Source: Fictibacillus gelatini DSM 15865
Lineage (GTDB): Bacteria; Bacillota; Bacilli; Bacillales; Fictibacillaceae
Length of the DNA: 64,000 nt
Direction of reading: 5' to 3'
Assembly: GCF_000430745.1 (NCBI RefSeq)
Contig: NZ_KE387232.1
Location: 1-64,000 of the forward strand
Each line of letters opens with the position of its first letter. Position 1 is the stretch's first letter. Made by a program: the position numbers and the translations under genes. Below, one piece after another: positions 43,433-51,612 of the stretch. The notes beneath the pieces were generated by a model. It had not been told where the DNA came from. It did no database searches and saw only the letters and a list, made by a program, of their open reading frames with translations.

Positions 43433-44317
43433 TTATCGCAAGAAGTCAAGCAATGACGGTTGGATGACGCGGGAGCCGGCTCCGAGTGCAGCGCGGAGGA
43501 CAGATTCCTGGGTGGTTAAGTCCATGATGACCTTTTCCATATCGGCATCTTCATTGTCAGAGAGAATGCGATTTACGATGACAACCTGGCCGTCAATCCG
43601 GTCTTCCATTAATTCAATGCGGTTCGTCCGTGCCCCGAGGTCAGCCCGTTCATTGAGCACGGCATTGATCCGGTTATCGATATCTTTCAAATAGTCGCCA
43701 ATCGGCTTCGATGGACTTGTGCTATTCAAATCATTGATCAAATTGTCGAGGTCTTTAAACAGCCCATCAGAAAAGACGTGGGTTGGATTAATATTGACCC
43801 CGATTTCAATTCCTTTTGACAGCTCAATTTTCACTTCATTTTGATTTGTAGAAGCCGTTATTTTGCCGGATGCATCAACTGTAACCGGAGGGTTGTTCGT
43901 ATCGTTTCCGTTAAAAATATATTTGCCCGCCACCTGTGTATTGGCGATGGAAATGAGCTGATCCTTCAATTGACCGATTTCAGTGGCGATGGCACTCTTT
44001 TGATTTTCTTCGTATGTTCCGTTGCTGCCTTGAACGGTCAACTCGCGAATCCGCTGAAGCGTGCTTGTCGCTTTATCGAGCGCATCGTCCGAACTTTCCA
44101 GCCAATTGTACGCCTCGGAAAAGTTGCGTTTGTATTGCTCAATTTCCGTCAGATTGGTCCGGTATGACATCCCTTTCATCGCCACGACCGGGTCCTGGGA
44201 CGGCCGCGTAATTTTTTTATTCGTTGCCAGCTGGTCTTGATACGTTCCTAGCCGTTCATAGCTGTTGCTTAAATTGCGCAGCATATTCCCTGTTAACATG
44301 CTTTGTGTTACACGCAT
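43433..44317 (-). CDS. flgL: Hook-filament junction protein FlgL
   Basis: 294 residues. N-terminal MRVTQSMLTGNMLRNLSNSYERLGTYQDQL and C-terminal EKVIMDLTTQESVLRAALGAGSRVIQPSLLDFLR are the conserved D0 ends, flagellin-like. FlgL is the second junction protein between hook and filament. It starts ten bases after flgK stops. Confidence 0.96.
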   Translation of the reverse strand: MRVTQSMLTGNMLRNLSNSYERLGTYQDQLATNKKITRPSQDPVVAMKGMSYRTNLTEIEQYKRNFSEAYNWLESSDDALDKATSTLQRIRELTVQGSNGTYEENQKSAIATEIGQLKDQLISIANTQVAGKYIFNGNDTNNPPVTVDASGKITASTNQNEVKIELSKGIEIGVNINPTHVFSDGLFKDLDNLINDLNSTSPSKPIGDYLKDIDNRINAVLNERADLGARTNRIELMEDRIDGQVVIVNRILSDNEDADMEKVIMDLTTQESVLRAALGAGSRVIQPSLLDFLR

Positions 44318-44327
44318 CGCTTTCCAC

Positions 44328-45866
44328 CTACCTTCCGACGACGCCCATGCCGTTAATGATTTTATCCAGGATTTGATCGACCGTCGTGATCATTCTGGCC
44401 GATGCATTGTAGGCATGCTGGAATTGAATTAAGTTTGTCATTTCTTCATCAAGCGATACACCGCTGACAGATTGCCTCTTATGATCAACGGATTGGGCGA
44501 GCACTTCTGAATTTTTCACGAGGCGATTCGCTTTTTGCGCATCAACGGCCATTCTCCCGATCGCACTTTCGTAATAGCTCTGAATCGTTGTCGTATTTCC
44601 ATCAATTATAAGTGTATTATTTTTGACATCCGCCAATTTTTTGGCATTGCTCGCATCTCCAGAAAATACGTTGCCGGAAGCATCCGGCAGAGCTGCCGCA
44701 ATATGATCAAGGTGATCTTTATCAATGACCACTTGAATGTCTTTTGCAGTTGTGCCCGAAAAAAAGTCGTTTCCTGTATTCGTGTTCGGGCTCGTTTTTG
44801 ACAATCCGTATCCCTGGCGGTGAACGTCATTAAATTTTTCAATAAAGGCTTTTGCCATTGAATCAAGCTGTTTCAGCATGTCAGGATAATGCCCTTTTAC
44901 CGCCGTGCCATCGGTATAGCCATACGATTCAATTAAACCTCTTAATTTCCCTTGAAACGTATCGTTGTCCGCTAGTTTCGTAAAGTCGATGTCAAGCTTC
45001 TGGCCGTTACAATCGATTTCCGCAATCGGGCCAGTCGGGTTTCCGTTGCTGTCACTCGGCTGAACCGAGAGGCGGTTCACTGTATTTCCCTGGACTAAAT
45101 TCGTTTTGTTTCCCTGGCTGTCCAGAATAAAAATATTGTACGTGCCTTCCGCGATCGGCAAGGCGTTTCCGCCACTTGTGTTTTTTTCCACTTTTACATT
45201 CAATAATGAAGATAGCTGGTCAACGAGGTTGTCCCGTTCATCATATAAATCGTTCGGCAAGTAGCCGTTCGGCTCGATCTCGCTAATTTGCCGGTTGATC
45301 GAGCTGATCTGGTCAAGGATGGAATTAATGTCCTTCACCGTCACCCCGATTTGGTCGCCGAGATCTTGCTGGATATTTGTTAAAGAGTTGCTAATGTAGC
45401 GAAAAGTATCGGCAACTGCCTCTCCCCGTTCGCGGACGACCGAGCGTGCCCCGCTGTCCTGTGGGTTCGCCGAGAGATCTTGAAGACTCTGCCAGAATTG
45501 ATTTAGCGTTTTCGAAAGCCCGTCATCACTTGGCTCGTTCATAATATCTTCCATTCGGGCAAGCGCATCGTTTTTTGCTTCCCAGTACCCTTGCTTATTC
45601 GCTTCTCCGCGGTATTGCTGATCCAGGAAATAATCACGGACGCGCTGGATTGAGCCGGCTTCAACTCCAGTGCCGACTTGTCCCGGAATGGCCGGACGAT
45701 TCATGCCGACACCGGGATATGAGGACGTTGCCTGGAAATTGACGCGCTGCCGGGAAAATCCCGGCGTGTTGGCATTGGCAATATTATGTCCGGTCGTGGA
45801 TAGTGCGGATTGTTGGCTCATCATGCCGCGTCTGGCCGTTTCCAACCCGCTAAATGTTGAAATCAT
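44328..45866 (-). CDS. flgK: Hook-filament junction protein FlgK
   Basis: 513 residues from the ATG at 45866 (GAGGGGGTAACGACG upstream). MISTFSGLETARRGMMSQQS and NTPGFSRQRVNFQ mark the N-terminal rod-protein signature, and VSLDEEMTNLIQFQHAYNASARMITTVDQILDKI is the FlgK C-terminus. It joins hook and filament with FlgL. Confidence 0.96.
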   Translation of the reverse strand: MISTFSGLETARRGMMSQQSALSTTGHNIANANTPGFSRQRVNFQATSSYPGVGMNRPAIPGQVGTGVEAGSIQRVRDYFLDQQYRGEANKQGYWEAKNDALARMEDIMNEPSDDGLSKTLNQFWQSLQDLSANPQDSGARSVVRERGEAVADTFRYISNSLTNIQQDLGDQIGVTVKDINSILDQISSINRQISEIEPNGYLPNDLYDERDNLVDQLSSLLNVKVEKNTSGGNALPIAEGTYNIFILDSQGNKTNLVQGNTVNRLSVQPSDSNGNPTGPIAEIDCNGQKLDIDFTKLADNDTFQGKLRGLIESYGYTDGTAVKGHYPDMLKQLDSMAKAFIEKFNDVHRQGYGLSKTSPNTNTGNDFFSGTTAKDIQVVIDKDHLDHIAAALPDASGNVFSGDASNAKKLADVKNNTLIIDGNTTTIQSYYESAIGRMAVDAQKANRLVKNSEVLAQSVDHKRQSVSGVSLDEEMTNLIQFQHAYNASARMITTVDQILDKIINGMGVVGR

Positions 45867-45891
45867 CGTCGTTACCCCCTCATTTATTGCT

Positions 45892-46359
45892 TTAAGCTTT
45901 TGAGTCAAAAAAAGATTGTCCGACTGCTGCCTCATAGCCTTTCTTTTGCGGCTTTCCGTATGTTACCGGTTCTGGCTCCGGCAAAAGCAAGTCGATGGAT
46001 AGATGGACAAATTGAAGCGACTGCTCAATTAATTGCTGGTTCAGTTCATTTCTCTCTTTTAAAAGAAAATATTCCGCTTTTACTTTTTCTTGAAGTTGAG
46101 AGATTCGTTCTCTCTCGTCTTCTTGTAGCTCTTCCAATAGAAGGCTAATCGTTTTATTGCCAAAAACGGTTATACGTTCTTGTTCCAACTGACGGAGATT
46201 TTTGACAAGTGTCCCTTCTTCGGCCATCAACATTTCTAATCGCTTCATGTTCCCTTTTTTCAAACTATCAGTCTTTTGAACGGCTAGCTTATTTAGTTGT
46301 TGATGTAATGTGAGCAAACGATCAAGGATCGATTCAATCGGTAATGTCATGACTGTCAT
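45892..46359 (-). CDS. flgN: FlgN-type flagellar chaperone (YvyG)
   Basis: 155 residues, almost wholly helical (ILDRLLTLHQQLNKLAVQKTDSLKKGNMKRLEMLMAEE), the plan of FlgN chaperones that escort FlgK and FlgL to the export gate. It is one base from the flgM stop and directly precedes flgK. Confidence 0.9.
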   Translation of the reverse strand: MTVMTLPIESILDRLLTLHQQLNKLAVQKTDSLKKGNMKRLEMLMAEEGTLVKNLRQLEQERITVFGNKTISLLLEELQEDERERISQLQEKVKAEYFLLKERNELNQQLIEQSLQFVHLSIDLLLPEPEPVTYGKPQKKGYEAAVGQSFFDSKA

Positions 46360-46360
46360 T

Positions 46361-46624
46361 TTAATTCACCCAAAACTTATAAAACTTCTGTGCCGTTTCA
46401 TGAATGTCCGCCACGTAAGTTCCGGATTGCACTTGCTCTTTAATCTGTTGAACCCGTTCTTTCCGTTTGGTTTCATAGAGATAGGAAGATTGGAGTTCTT
46501 TTGCTTCTTTCGAAATATGAAGCTTATCGGTTTGCATTGTTACATCCTCTTTCTGTTTCAAGGATTGATTCATTTGCTTTCTATACGGATTAAGATTCAC
46601 TGTATTATAATGGTTGATTTTCAA
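46361..46624 (-). CDS. flgM: Anti-sigma factor FlgM
   Basis: 87 residues from a TTG at 46624 (AGAGGTGATCGTT upstream), beginning KINHYNTVNLNPYRKQ as B. subtilis FlgM does. The C-terminal half (SKEAKELQSSYLYETKRKERVQQIKEQVQSGTYVADIHETA) is the SigD-binding region. FlgM holds SigD inactive until exported. A SigD promoter immediately upstream gives negative feedback. Confidence 0.93.
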   Translation of the reverse strand: MKINHYNTVNLNPYRKQMNQSLKQKEDVTMQTDKLHISKEAKELQSSYLYETKRKERVQQIKEQVQSGTYVADIHETAQKFYKFWVN

Positions 46625-46669
46625 AACGATCACCTCTTTCGAACAACTTCCAGCGTTGCCCGGGCTTTT

Positions 46670-46712
46670 AAAACAAATAACCGATACTGCGGTTCTCATA
46701 CATAGTATCGGT
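46670..46712 (-). terminator. Terminator between yvyF and flgM, overlapping the flgM promoter
   Basis: ACCGATACT (46712-46704) pairs with AGTATCGGT, then TATTTGTTTT. The left arm is also the -10 box of the flgM SigD promoter, so only read-through RNA from yvyF can form it. Confidence 0.85.
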
Positions 46713-46731
46713 TTTGTTTCTGCTATCTTTA
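46705..46731 (-). promoter_or_regulatory. SigD-type promoter of flgM
   Basis: TAAA (46731-46728), 15 bases, ACCGATAC (46712-46705) on the minus strand; matches SigD at all but two positions. Confidence 0.8.
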
Positions 46732-46752
46732 GTTGCTGAATGAAAAATAGGT

Positions 46753-47157
46753 CTATCGGCGCCTATCGATATGGTACGATTGTCCTAGTTGTTCTTCCCT
46801 TTTTCTCTCTTCTTCCGTTTTCATCCATTCAAGGCCTTTCGTGATCTCTTTTTTGCAGTTGAAACAAAGCCGTCCTTCCTGAATCGGTGAACCACATGTT
46901 TCACATTCGTAAAAAAGATTTGGAAATCCGACAACGCGAATCCGGCCCTGGCGAATAAATTTCGTAATTTTATCTTCCGGGACTTCCGTTGCTTGATGGA
47001 CCTGGTAAAGTGTGGCCTTGCGATTTTCGCTTTTTCTTATAAAACGGTACACTTTGTCAAACATTTCTTCTTCTTTTTTAAAACAATTATCGCAAACATC
47101 TCTTAATACCTGGACAAATAAGTTCCCGCATTCCGGACAGTTTTTCAATTCTCCCAT
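46753..47157 (-). CDS. yvyF: Flagellar-operon zinc-ribbon protein YvyF
   Basis: 134 residues. CPECGNLFVQVLRDVCDNC at the front and CETCGSPIQEGRLCFNC later are two zinc-binding ribbons; the middle (VYRFIRKSENRKATLYQVHQATEVPEDKITKFIRQGRI) resembles a winged helix-turn-helix. Always found before flgM in bacilli (TIGR03826 type). Function not established. Confidence 0.92.
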   Translation of the reverse strand: MGELKNCPECGNLFVQVLRDVCDNCFKKEEEMFDKVYRFIRKSENRKATLYQVHQATEVPEDKITKFIRQGRIRVVGFPNLFYECETCGSPIQEGRLCFNCKKEITKGLEWMKTEEERKREEQLGQSYHIDRRR

Positions 47158-47217
47158 TTTTGAAAGACGCTCCTTTAGTGCCTTTTTCTATATAAAAATG
47201 AATAGTTTTGATCCAAT

Positions 47218-47252
47218 GAGCCAACGGGTGTGTGGCTAACCACTGTTGGCTC
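47218..47252. other. Structured leader of yvyF
   Basis: GAGCCAAC and GTTGGCTC pair around an inner GTGG-TTA-GCCAC hairpin in the 318-base gap between comFC and yvyF. On the plus strand a T-run follows, on the minus strand an A/G-rich run precedes. Role unknown. Confidence 0.5.
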
Positions 47253-47416
47253 TCCCCCCTTTTTTAAAATGGAAAGAAGATATACATTGGTCAAATGCCA
47301 ATCATATATCTCACTTTTCATTTCATAAGAAAAACTGGATTGCCGCCAATTTTCAAGCGTGCGCCTTTGTTTTTCTTATACTTTCACCCATTTGAAAAAC
47401 GTTAAAGGTTATTAAT

Positions 47417-47443
47417 GTGGAACAATACTTTGTTCCGCCACAC
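47417..47443 (-). other. 5'-terminal hairpin of the SigD yvyF transcript
   Basis: GTGG-C-GGAACAA-AGTA-TTGTTCC-CAC starts about three bases after the expected start of the SigD transcript. A hairpin there often stabilises mRNA. Confidence 0.45.
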
Positions 47444-47452
47444 TTACTTTAA

Positions 47453-47479
47453 TTATCGGAAACTTTCAAAAAAAGTTTA
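47453..47479 (-). promoter_or_regulatory. SigD-type promoter overlapping the comFC stop
   Basis: TAAA (47479-47476, including the TAA stop of comFC), 15 bases, TCCGATAA (47460-47453) on the minus strand. It drives yvyF and probably flgM by read-through. Confidence 0.82.
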
Positions 47480-48187
47480 GCGCGCCAGTGTAATCGAACA
47501 TATCGTTGTTGCGCCTGCTTTTTTTAATGCGAGGGCAGCCTGACGCAAGGTGGAGCCCGTCGTATATACGTCATCGATTAATAAAATGTTTTTCGAATGT
47601 ACGGATTGTTGTTCGACCATACGAAAGATCGGGTGTTTAATGGCGATCCGTTCGGCACGGGATTTCTTGCTTTGTTTTTCTTCATGAATGGTTCGTACAA
47701 GAGCGTTCATTACTGGAACATCTAAAAGTCTTGCCAGAAGTTCCGCCTGATTAAAACCGCGTTCATAATGGCGTTTTTCACTTAAAGGAATAGGGACGAC
47801 AGTGTAGTCCTTGAAATGTTTTTTGAAAAGTTTTTTTAAGGGGAGTTGGAAAGCTTCGATCAATTTTGCATCGCCTCTATATTTAATCCGGGCAATCATT
47901 TCTTTTAAATGATCATTATAAATATAAAGGGAGCGGTTTTTCGTAAGCAGTCCTTGCCAATTCTTTTCTTTTTCCCAACGTACACAATCGTAACAAAGTT
48001 GGTCCTGTCGATATTTCTCAGGAAATAACGACAAAGGTCGTCCACAACAGTGACATATTTCTCCATGAATTTCTTGTAATGAACCCCGGCAAATTGAACA
48101 AAGTGTCGTCTCTTCGTTTAAGCCGAGGAAAAATCTCCAGCTTACTTCGTCAATATACAATTGATCACAATACAAACAATGTTTCAC
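47477..48187 (-). CDS. comFC: Competence protein ComFC, phosphoribosyltransferase-like
   Basis: 236 residues. A cysteine-rich zinc-finger N-terminus (CLYCDQLYID... CSICRGSLQEIHGEICHCCGRPL) precedes a phosphoribosyltransferase domain (VPIPLSEKRHYERGFNQAELLAR and ILLIDDVYTTGSTLRQAAL, the PRPP loop). It works with ComFA in uptake of single-stranded DNA. Overlaps comFA by four bases; comFB, found between them in B. subtilis, is absent. Confidence 0.95.
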   Translation of the reverse strand: MKHCLYCDQLYIDEVSWRFFLGLNEETTLCSICRGSLQEIHGEICHCCGRPLSLFPEKYRQDQLCYDCVRWEKEKNWQGLLTKNRSLYIYNDHLKEMIARIKYRGDAKLIEAFQLPLKKLFKKHFKDYTVVPIPLSEKRHYERGFNQAELLARLLDVPVMNALVRTIHEEKQSKKSRAERIAIKHPIFRMVEQQSVHSKNILLIDDVYTTGSTLRQAALALKKAGATTICSITLAR

Positions 48188-49686
48188 AAAAACCCTTCCT
48201 TATTCATCGATTCAATATGCCGGATCGCCTGAATCATCGCATTCGTTTTCCCGTAATGATAGAAAATAACTTCACCGTTCGGGTCATCTTTGCTTCTTCC
48301 GGCACGACCTGATATTTGCACGAGGGCACTTTCGGTAAACACGTCATCTTCAGCGCCTAAAACGGCGATATCGGTAAACGGAACCGTCACCCCTCGTTCA
48401 AGAATCGTTGTTGTTACAATGATCGGAATGACTCCTTTTCGGAAACGTTCAACTTTCTCTTTTCGCTCCGGATCTTCCGCATGTACCCCTTCAATCTGCG
48501 GATCGAACGTTTGTAAATGTTCCGTGATGGTTTGCAAAATTGGAATCGTTGGGACAAATAGAAACCCTTGCCGCCTTTTTTCTAATTGTTGTTTCACCCA
48601 ACTTTCTATTGGCTCTGGCAATTTTTTATGATTTAATTTCCGTTGCCAATTGCCGCACCATTTCATTTTCGGGACAGGCAATGGAAAACCGTGATATCGG
48701 CGCGGAATTTTAATAAAGGCCAGTTCGCCTTTTTGCATCCGTTTTTTCATCTGAGTAGAAGGTGTTGCCGTTAAATAAGCAAGTGTCGCCTCTTCTTTTT
48801 TCGCTTTTTGAACAGCAAACTGAAGCGATTTGTCAAAGGAGAAAGGAAACGCATCGACTTCATCTACGACGACAAAATCAAACGCCTGTTCATAGCGGAG
48901 CAGCTGGTGTGTTGTTGAAATGACAAGCTGTCCAAATTCCTTTCGTTCTTCGCTTCCGCCATATAACCCGATGACTTTCGTTTGCGGGAATACGGCCTTT
49001 AGCCTTGGCAATAATTCCAAAACGACGTCCGTTCTCGGTGTGGCGATACAAACCCTCTGCCCCATACAGAGGCTTTTTTCAACAGCTTCAAATAGCACTT
49101 CCGTTTTACCCGCGCCACATACTGCCCAGATTAAAAACTCGCCTCTTTTCCCAATTCTGTCTGCAAGTTGCCGCGAAGCTTCCCTTTGCGCACTGGACAA
49201 TTCCCCGTTCCAATTGAGCAGGCTTTTCTTTTGTCCACCTGAATAAGATGGGCCAATCCATCTGACAAGCGGGGTGCACTGGCTGATCCGCCCCATCATG
49301 ATGCATTTCCGGCAATAGACACATTGTTCTTCCTTGCAGCGAAAACAGGCAAAAGAAGCAAACAAATGCTTTTCGCAATTTCCGCACCGTCTGCATGAAT
49401 AGCGTCCATTGTTTTCAATAATGCCTTTTTCATATGTTACACAGCCGTTTAGGAAATGTGTGTGAATGTCTTCGAGTGAAAAGGGAATTTCATCAAACAG
49501 GAGGAGTTTTCCAAAGAGGTGTTGTTGTAAGTCCGGGTTCGGTTTAAAGCTTTCATTATAAGGTTCGGGTTGAAATGGAGGAAGCAAATGAAAGGAAACC
49601 GGTGGGCTTTTTGCTTTTTCAATAGAAACAAGGCCTTCGGGGGCAACCATCACTTTGCCTTTATCCAAATAGGAAACAAATCTCAA
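48184..49686 (-). CDS. comFA: Competence DNA helicase ComFA
   Basis: 500 residues. A four-cysteine zinc finger region (CRRCGNC... CFRCKEEQCVYCRKC, about 105-150) precedes a DEAD-type helicase: Walker A AVCGAGKTEVLFE, VVDEVDAFPF, SISGRAGR-like VQISGRAGRS. ComFA is a membrane-associated ssDNA-pulling ATPase. Starts at a TTG with GGAGTG upstream. Confidence 0.95.
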   Translation of the reverse strand: MRFVSYLDKGKVMVAPEGLVSIEKAKSPPVSFHLLPPFQPEPYNESFKPNPDLQQHLFGKLLLFDEIPFSLEDIHTHFLNGCVTYEKGIIENNGRYSCRRCGNCEKHLFASFACFRCKEEQCVYCRKCIMMGRISQCTPLVRWIGPSYSGGQKKSLLNWNGELSSAQREASRQLADRIGKRGEFLIWAVCGAGKTEVLFEAVEKSLCMGQRVCIATPRTDVVLELLPRLKAVFPQTKVIGLYGGSEERKEFGQLVISTTHQLLRYEQAFDFVVVDEVDAFPFSFDKSLQFAVQKAKKEEATLAYLTATPSTQMKKRMQKGELAFIKIPRRYHGFPLPVPKMKWCGNWQRKLNHKKLPEPIESWVKQQLEKRRQGFLFVPTIPILQTITEHLQTFDPQIEGVHAEDPERKEKVERFRKGVIPIIVTTTILERGVTVPFTDIAVLGAEDDVFTESALVQISGRAGRSKDDPNGEVIFYHYGKTNAMIQAIRHIESMNKEGFL

Positions 49687-49791
49687 GATTCATCACTCCA
49701 ATGAAAGTTTAATAAACGTTAGAATCATCCGATTGATTGCTATAATGGTTTCATTGAAGATTAATAATGTGAGGTTAAATGCCGTGGTTGT

Positions 49792-49835
49792 TTAAGCACC
49801 CGGACAAACGACAGATAGCATTTGCCCGGGCTTTA
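49792..49835 (-). terminator. Probable terminator of degV
   Basis: GCCCGG-AAA and TTT-CCGGGTGC arms around a loop. The T-run is weak on the minus strand (CTTAAAC). Confidence 0.55.
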
Positions 49836-50687
49836 TTAGTGGTGTTTATACCAGCAAATTCCGATCGTTCCTTCGCCAACGTGTGTGGCGATGACCGGGC
49901 CGAAATAATCGATGGACAGCTGTGCCTTCGGGTATTTTTCTTGAATGCCCTCAGCGATTTCGCGTGCCTCGTTTTCCCGTTCCGCCTGAACGATGCTGAT
50001 TGTAAACTCGTCTTCGTGCGTAACGGTGCTGCCGACAATGTCCAAAATTCGCTTGATCGCTTTTTTCTTCGTCCGGATCTTTTCGAATGGGACGATTTTT
50101 TTATCTTTAAATACGAGAACCGGCTTAATTTGCAACAAGTTCCCTACGAGTAGTTGAGCCGCGTTTAACCGTCCGCCGCGATGAAGATGGTTTAAATCTT
50201 CTACAACGAAGTAGCCGTACACTCCCCGTTCTTTCATTGCCTGAAGTTCGTCCATTATCGCTTCGGCAGTCGCTCCGTTCTTCGCCATCTCTGCTGCTTT
50301 TAATACGTAAAATCCTTGCGGGGCGCAGCTGATTTCCGAATCAAACACATGCAGTTTAATCGTATCGACCATATTGGTTGCACTGACAGCGCTTTGATAC
50401 GTTCCGCTTATGCCGCTCGATAGTGTAATCATGACCGCTTCATCATAGTCTTTCGCTAGTTCCTCAAGCAATTGAACGAGTTCCCCAATTGGCGGCTGTG
50501 AAGATTTTGGCAGCGCTCCTTCTTTTCCAATCTTTTTATAAAATTCATCTTTCGTTAACTCGACTTCTTCTTTATATGTTTCTTCACCAATCGTAACGGT
50601 CAGCGGAATCATAAAAATATTTAGTTGTTTGCGAATGGATTCCGGAATATAGGAAGTACTGTCTGTTATAATCGCTGTTTTGGTCAT
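49836..50687 (-). CDS. DegV-family fatty-acid-binding protein
   Basis: 283 residues. TAIITDSTSYIPES at the front, the VMITLSSGISGTYQSAVSAT serine cluster and GRLNAAQLLVGNLLQIKPVL are the DegV motifs; the family binds fatty acids, and in Firmicutes works with fatty-acid kinase (FakB type). In this position it matches B. subtilis yviA. Confidence 0.94.
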   Translation of the reverse strand: MTKTAIITDSTSYIPESIRKQLNIFMIPLTVTIGEETYKEEVELTKDEFYKKIGKEGALPKSSQPPIGELVQLLEELAKDYDEAVMITLSSGISGTYQSAVSATNMVDTIKLHVFDSEISCAPQGFYVLKAAEMAKNGATAEAIMDELQAMKERGVYGYFVVEDLNHLHRGGRLNAAQLLVGNLLQIKPVLVFKDKKIVPFEKIRTKKKAIKRILDIVGSTVTHEDEFTISIVQAERENEAREIAEGIQEKYPKAQLSIDYFGPVIATHVGEGTIGICWYKHH

Positions 50688-50713
50688 TTTCAATTCCTTT
50701 CCTTTTAAAGGAT

Positions 50714-50817
50714 GTTCAAAAAGTCCGGAGGTTCACAGGACGTGATATCTTTAGTCGAACTTTATAAACGTTCGATTTTCTGAGTCAGCTAGCTCCTATT
50801 TGTCTTCCTTTTTGAAC
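50714..50817. repeat. Small repeated element, copy 1
   Basis: About 104 bp bounded by GTTCAAAAAGTCCGG and TCTTCCTTTTTGAAC, forming inverted ends GTTCAAAAAG/CTTTTTGAAC. The reverse complement has the same ends as the element at 55768-55909 (GTTyAAAAAGGArGACAAA...GGACTTTTTrAAC) with a different centre. No gene. Confidence 0.65.
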
Positions 50818-51018
50818 ACTTTCTTTTAATCATCCATAGTTTACACGAAATCGGCTTTTCTTACATCATGATTCTACTTAATATTGTCATTTCCCTGCAA
50901 ATTTGGGTTTCATTTATAAAATTTCGACAAAAAGCAGGAGTATGTGACGGGAAAGGCGAAATAGTTAAAAAGTCCTAGTTTTTATAAATGATTAGTAATC
51001 AATGCGGAGGTTTTTTCA

Positions 51019-51606
51019 ATGATGGAACATAATCAGTTCATTGTAGCATTGTCCATCTTTATCTCGTATATTTATTCTTGTGTTGCGCTCGATTTTGCAT
51101 CAAGAAGTAAAGAGAAACAAGAGTGCCGCAAGAAATGGAAAATAAATGCGGCCCTTACAATGGCCATTGGGCTCTTGTCGTTTCAATTCATTTCTATTGT
51201 AGCATTCGAGCAATCCATGCAGCGGGCGGGTTACATTTTTCCAATGCTGATGCTTTCTATACTTTTGGTTACAGCTTGCAGCTATGTAGCGTTTACCTTC
51301 TTTGCATCCTCTCTATCTTCTCCTATTTATCTTCTACTAGCAGCCTGCTTTATAACCATAAGTAACCTGGCCATTCATTCCATGGATATGTCAATCTTCA
51401 GCCCGAATCCTATACGACATCATCCAATTGATTTCTTCGCTTCGATCATCATTGGCTTCTTCTTTTTATGGGTCGCTTTAAAGCAACAGTCCTTAAACCG
51501 TGAGCGTTCTATTGCAAAGCTTGGCACGAATGGGTTATTTTTTACAATCGGCATTGTTTGCATGCATTATGTAGGAGAAATTTCACTTTCTATAGATGAG
51601 ATGTAG
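51019..51606 (+). pseudogene. MHYT-domain sensor, N-terminal part of a kinase split by TAG
   Basis: 195 residues with about seven membrane helices. MHY-type motifs (LAIHSMDMSIF, IVCMHYVGEIS) point to the MHYT integral-membrane sensor domain, thought to bind metal or diatomic gas. GGAGGTTTTTTCA precedes the start. The frame stops at TAG (51604-51606) but continues in the same frame, without gap, into a PAS-histidine kinase whose last membrane helix completes the topology. So this and the next entry are one gene interrupted by a single amber codon. Confidence 0.75.
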
Positions 51607-51612
51607 CCTTAT

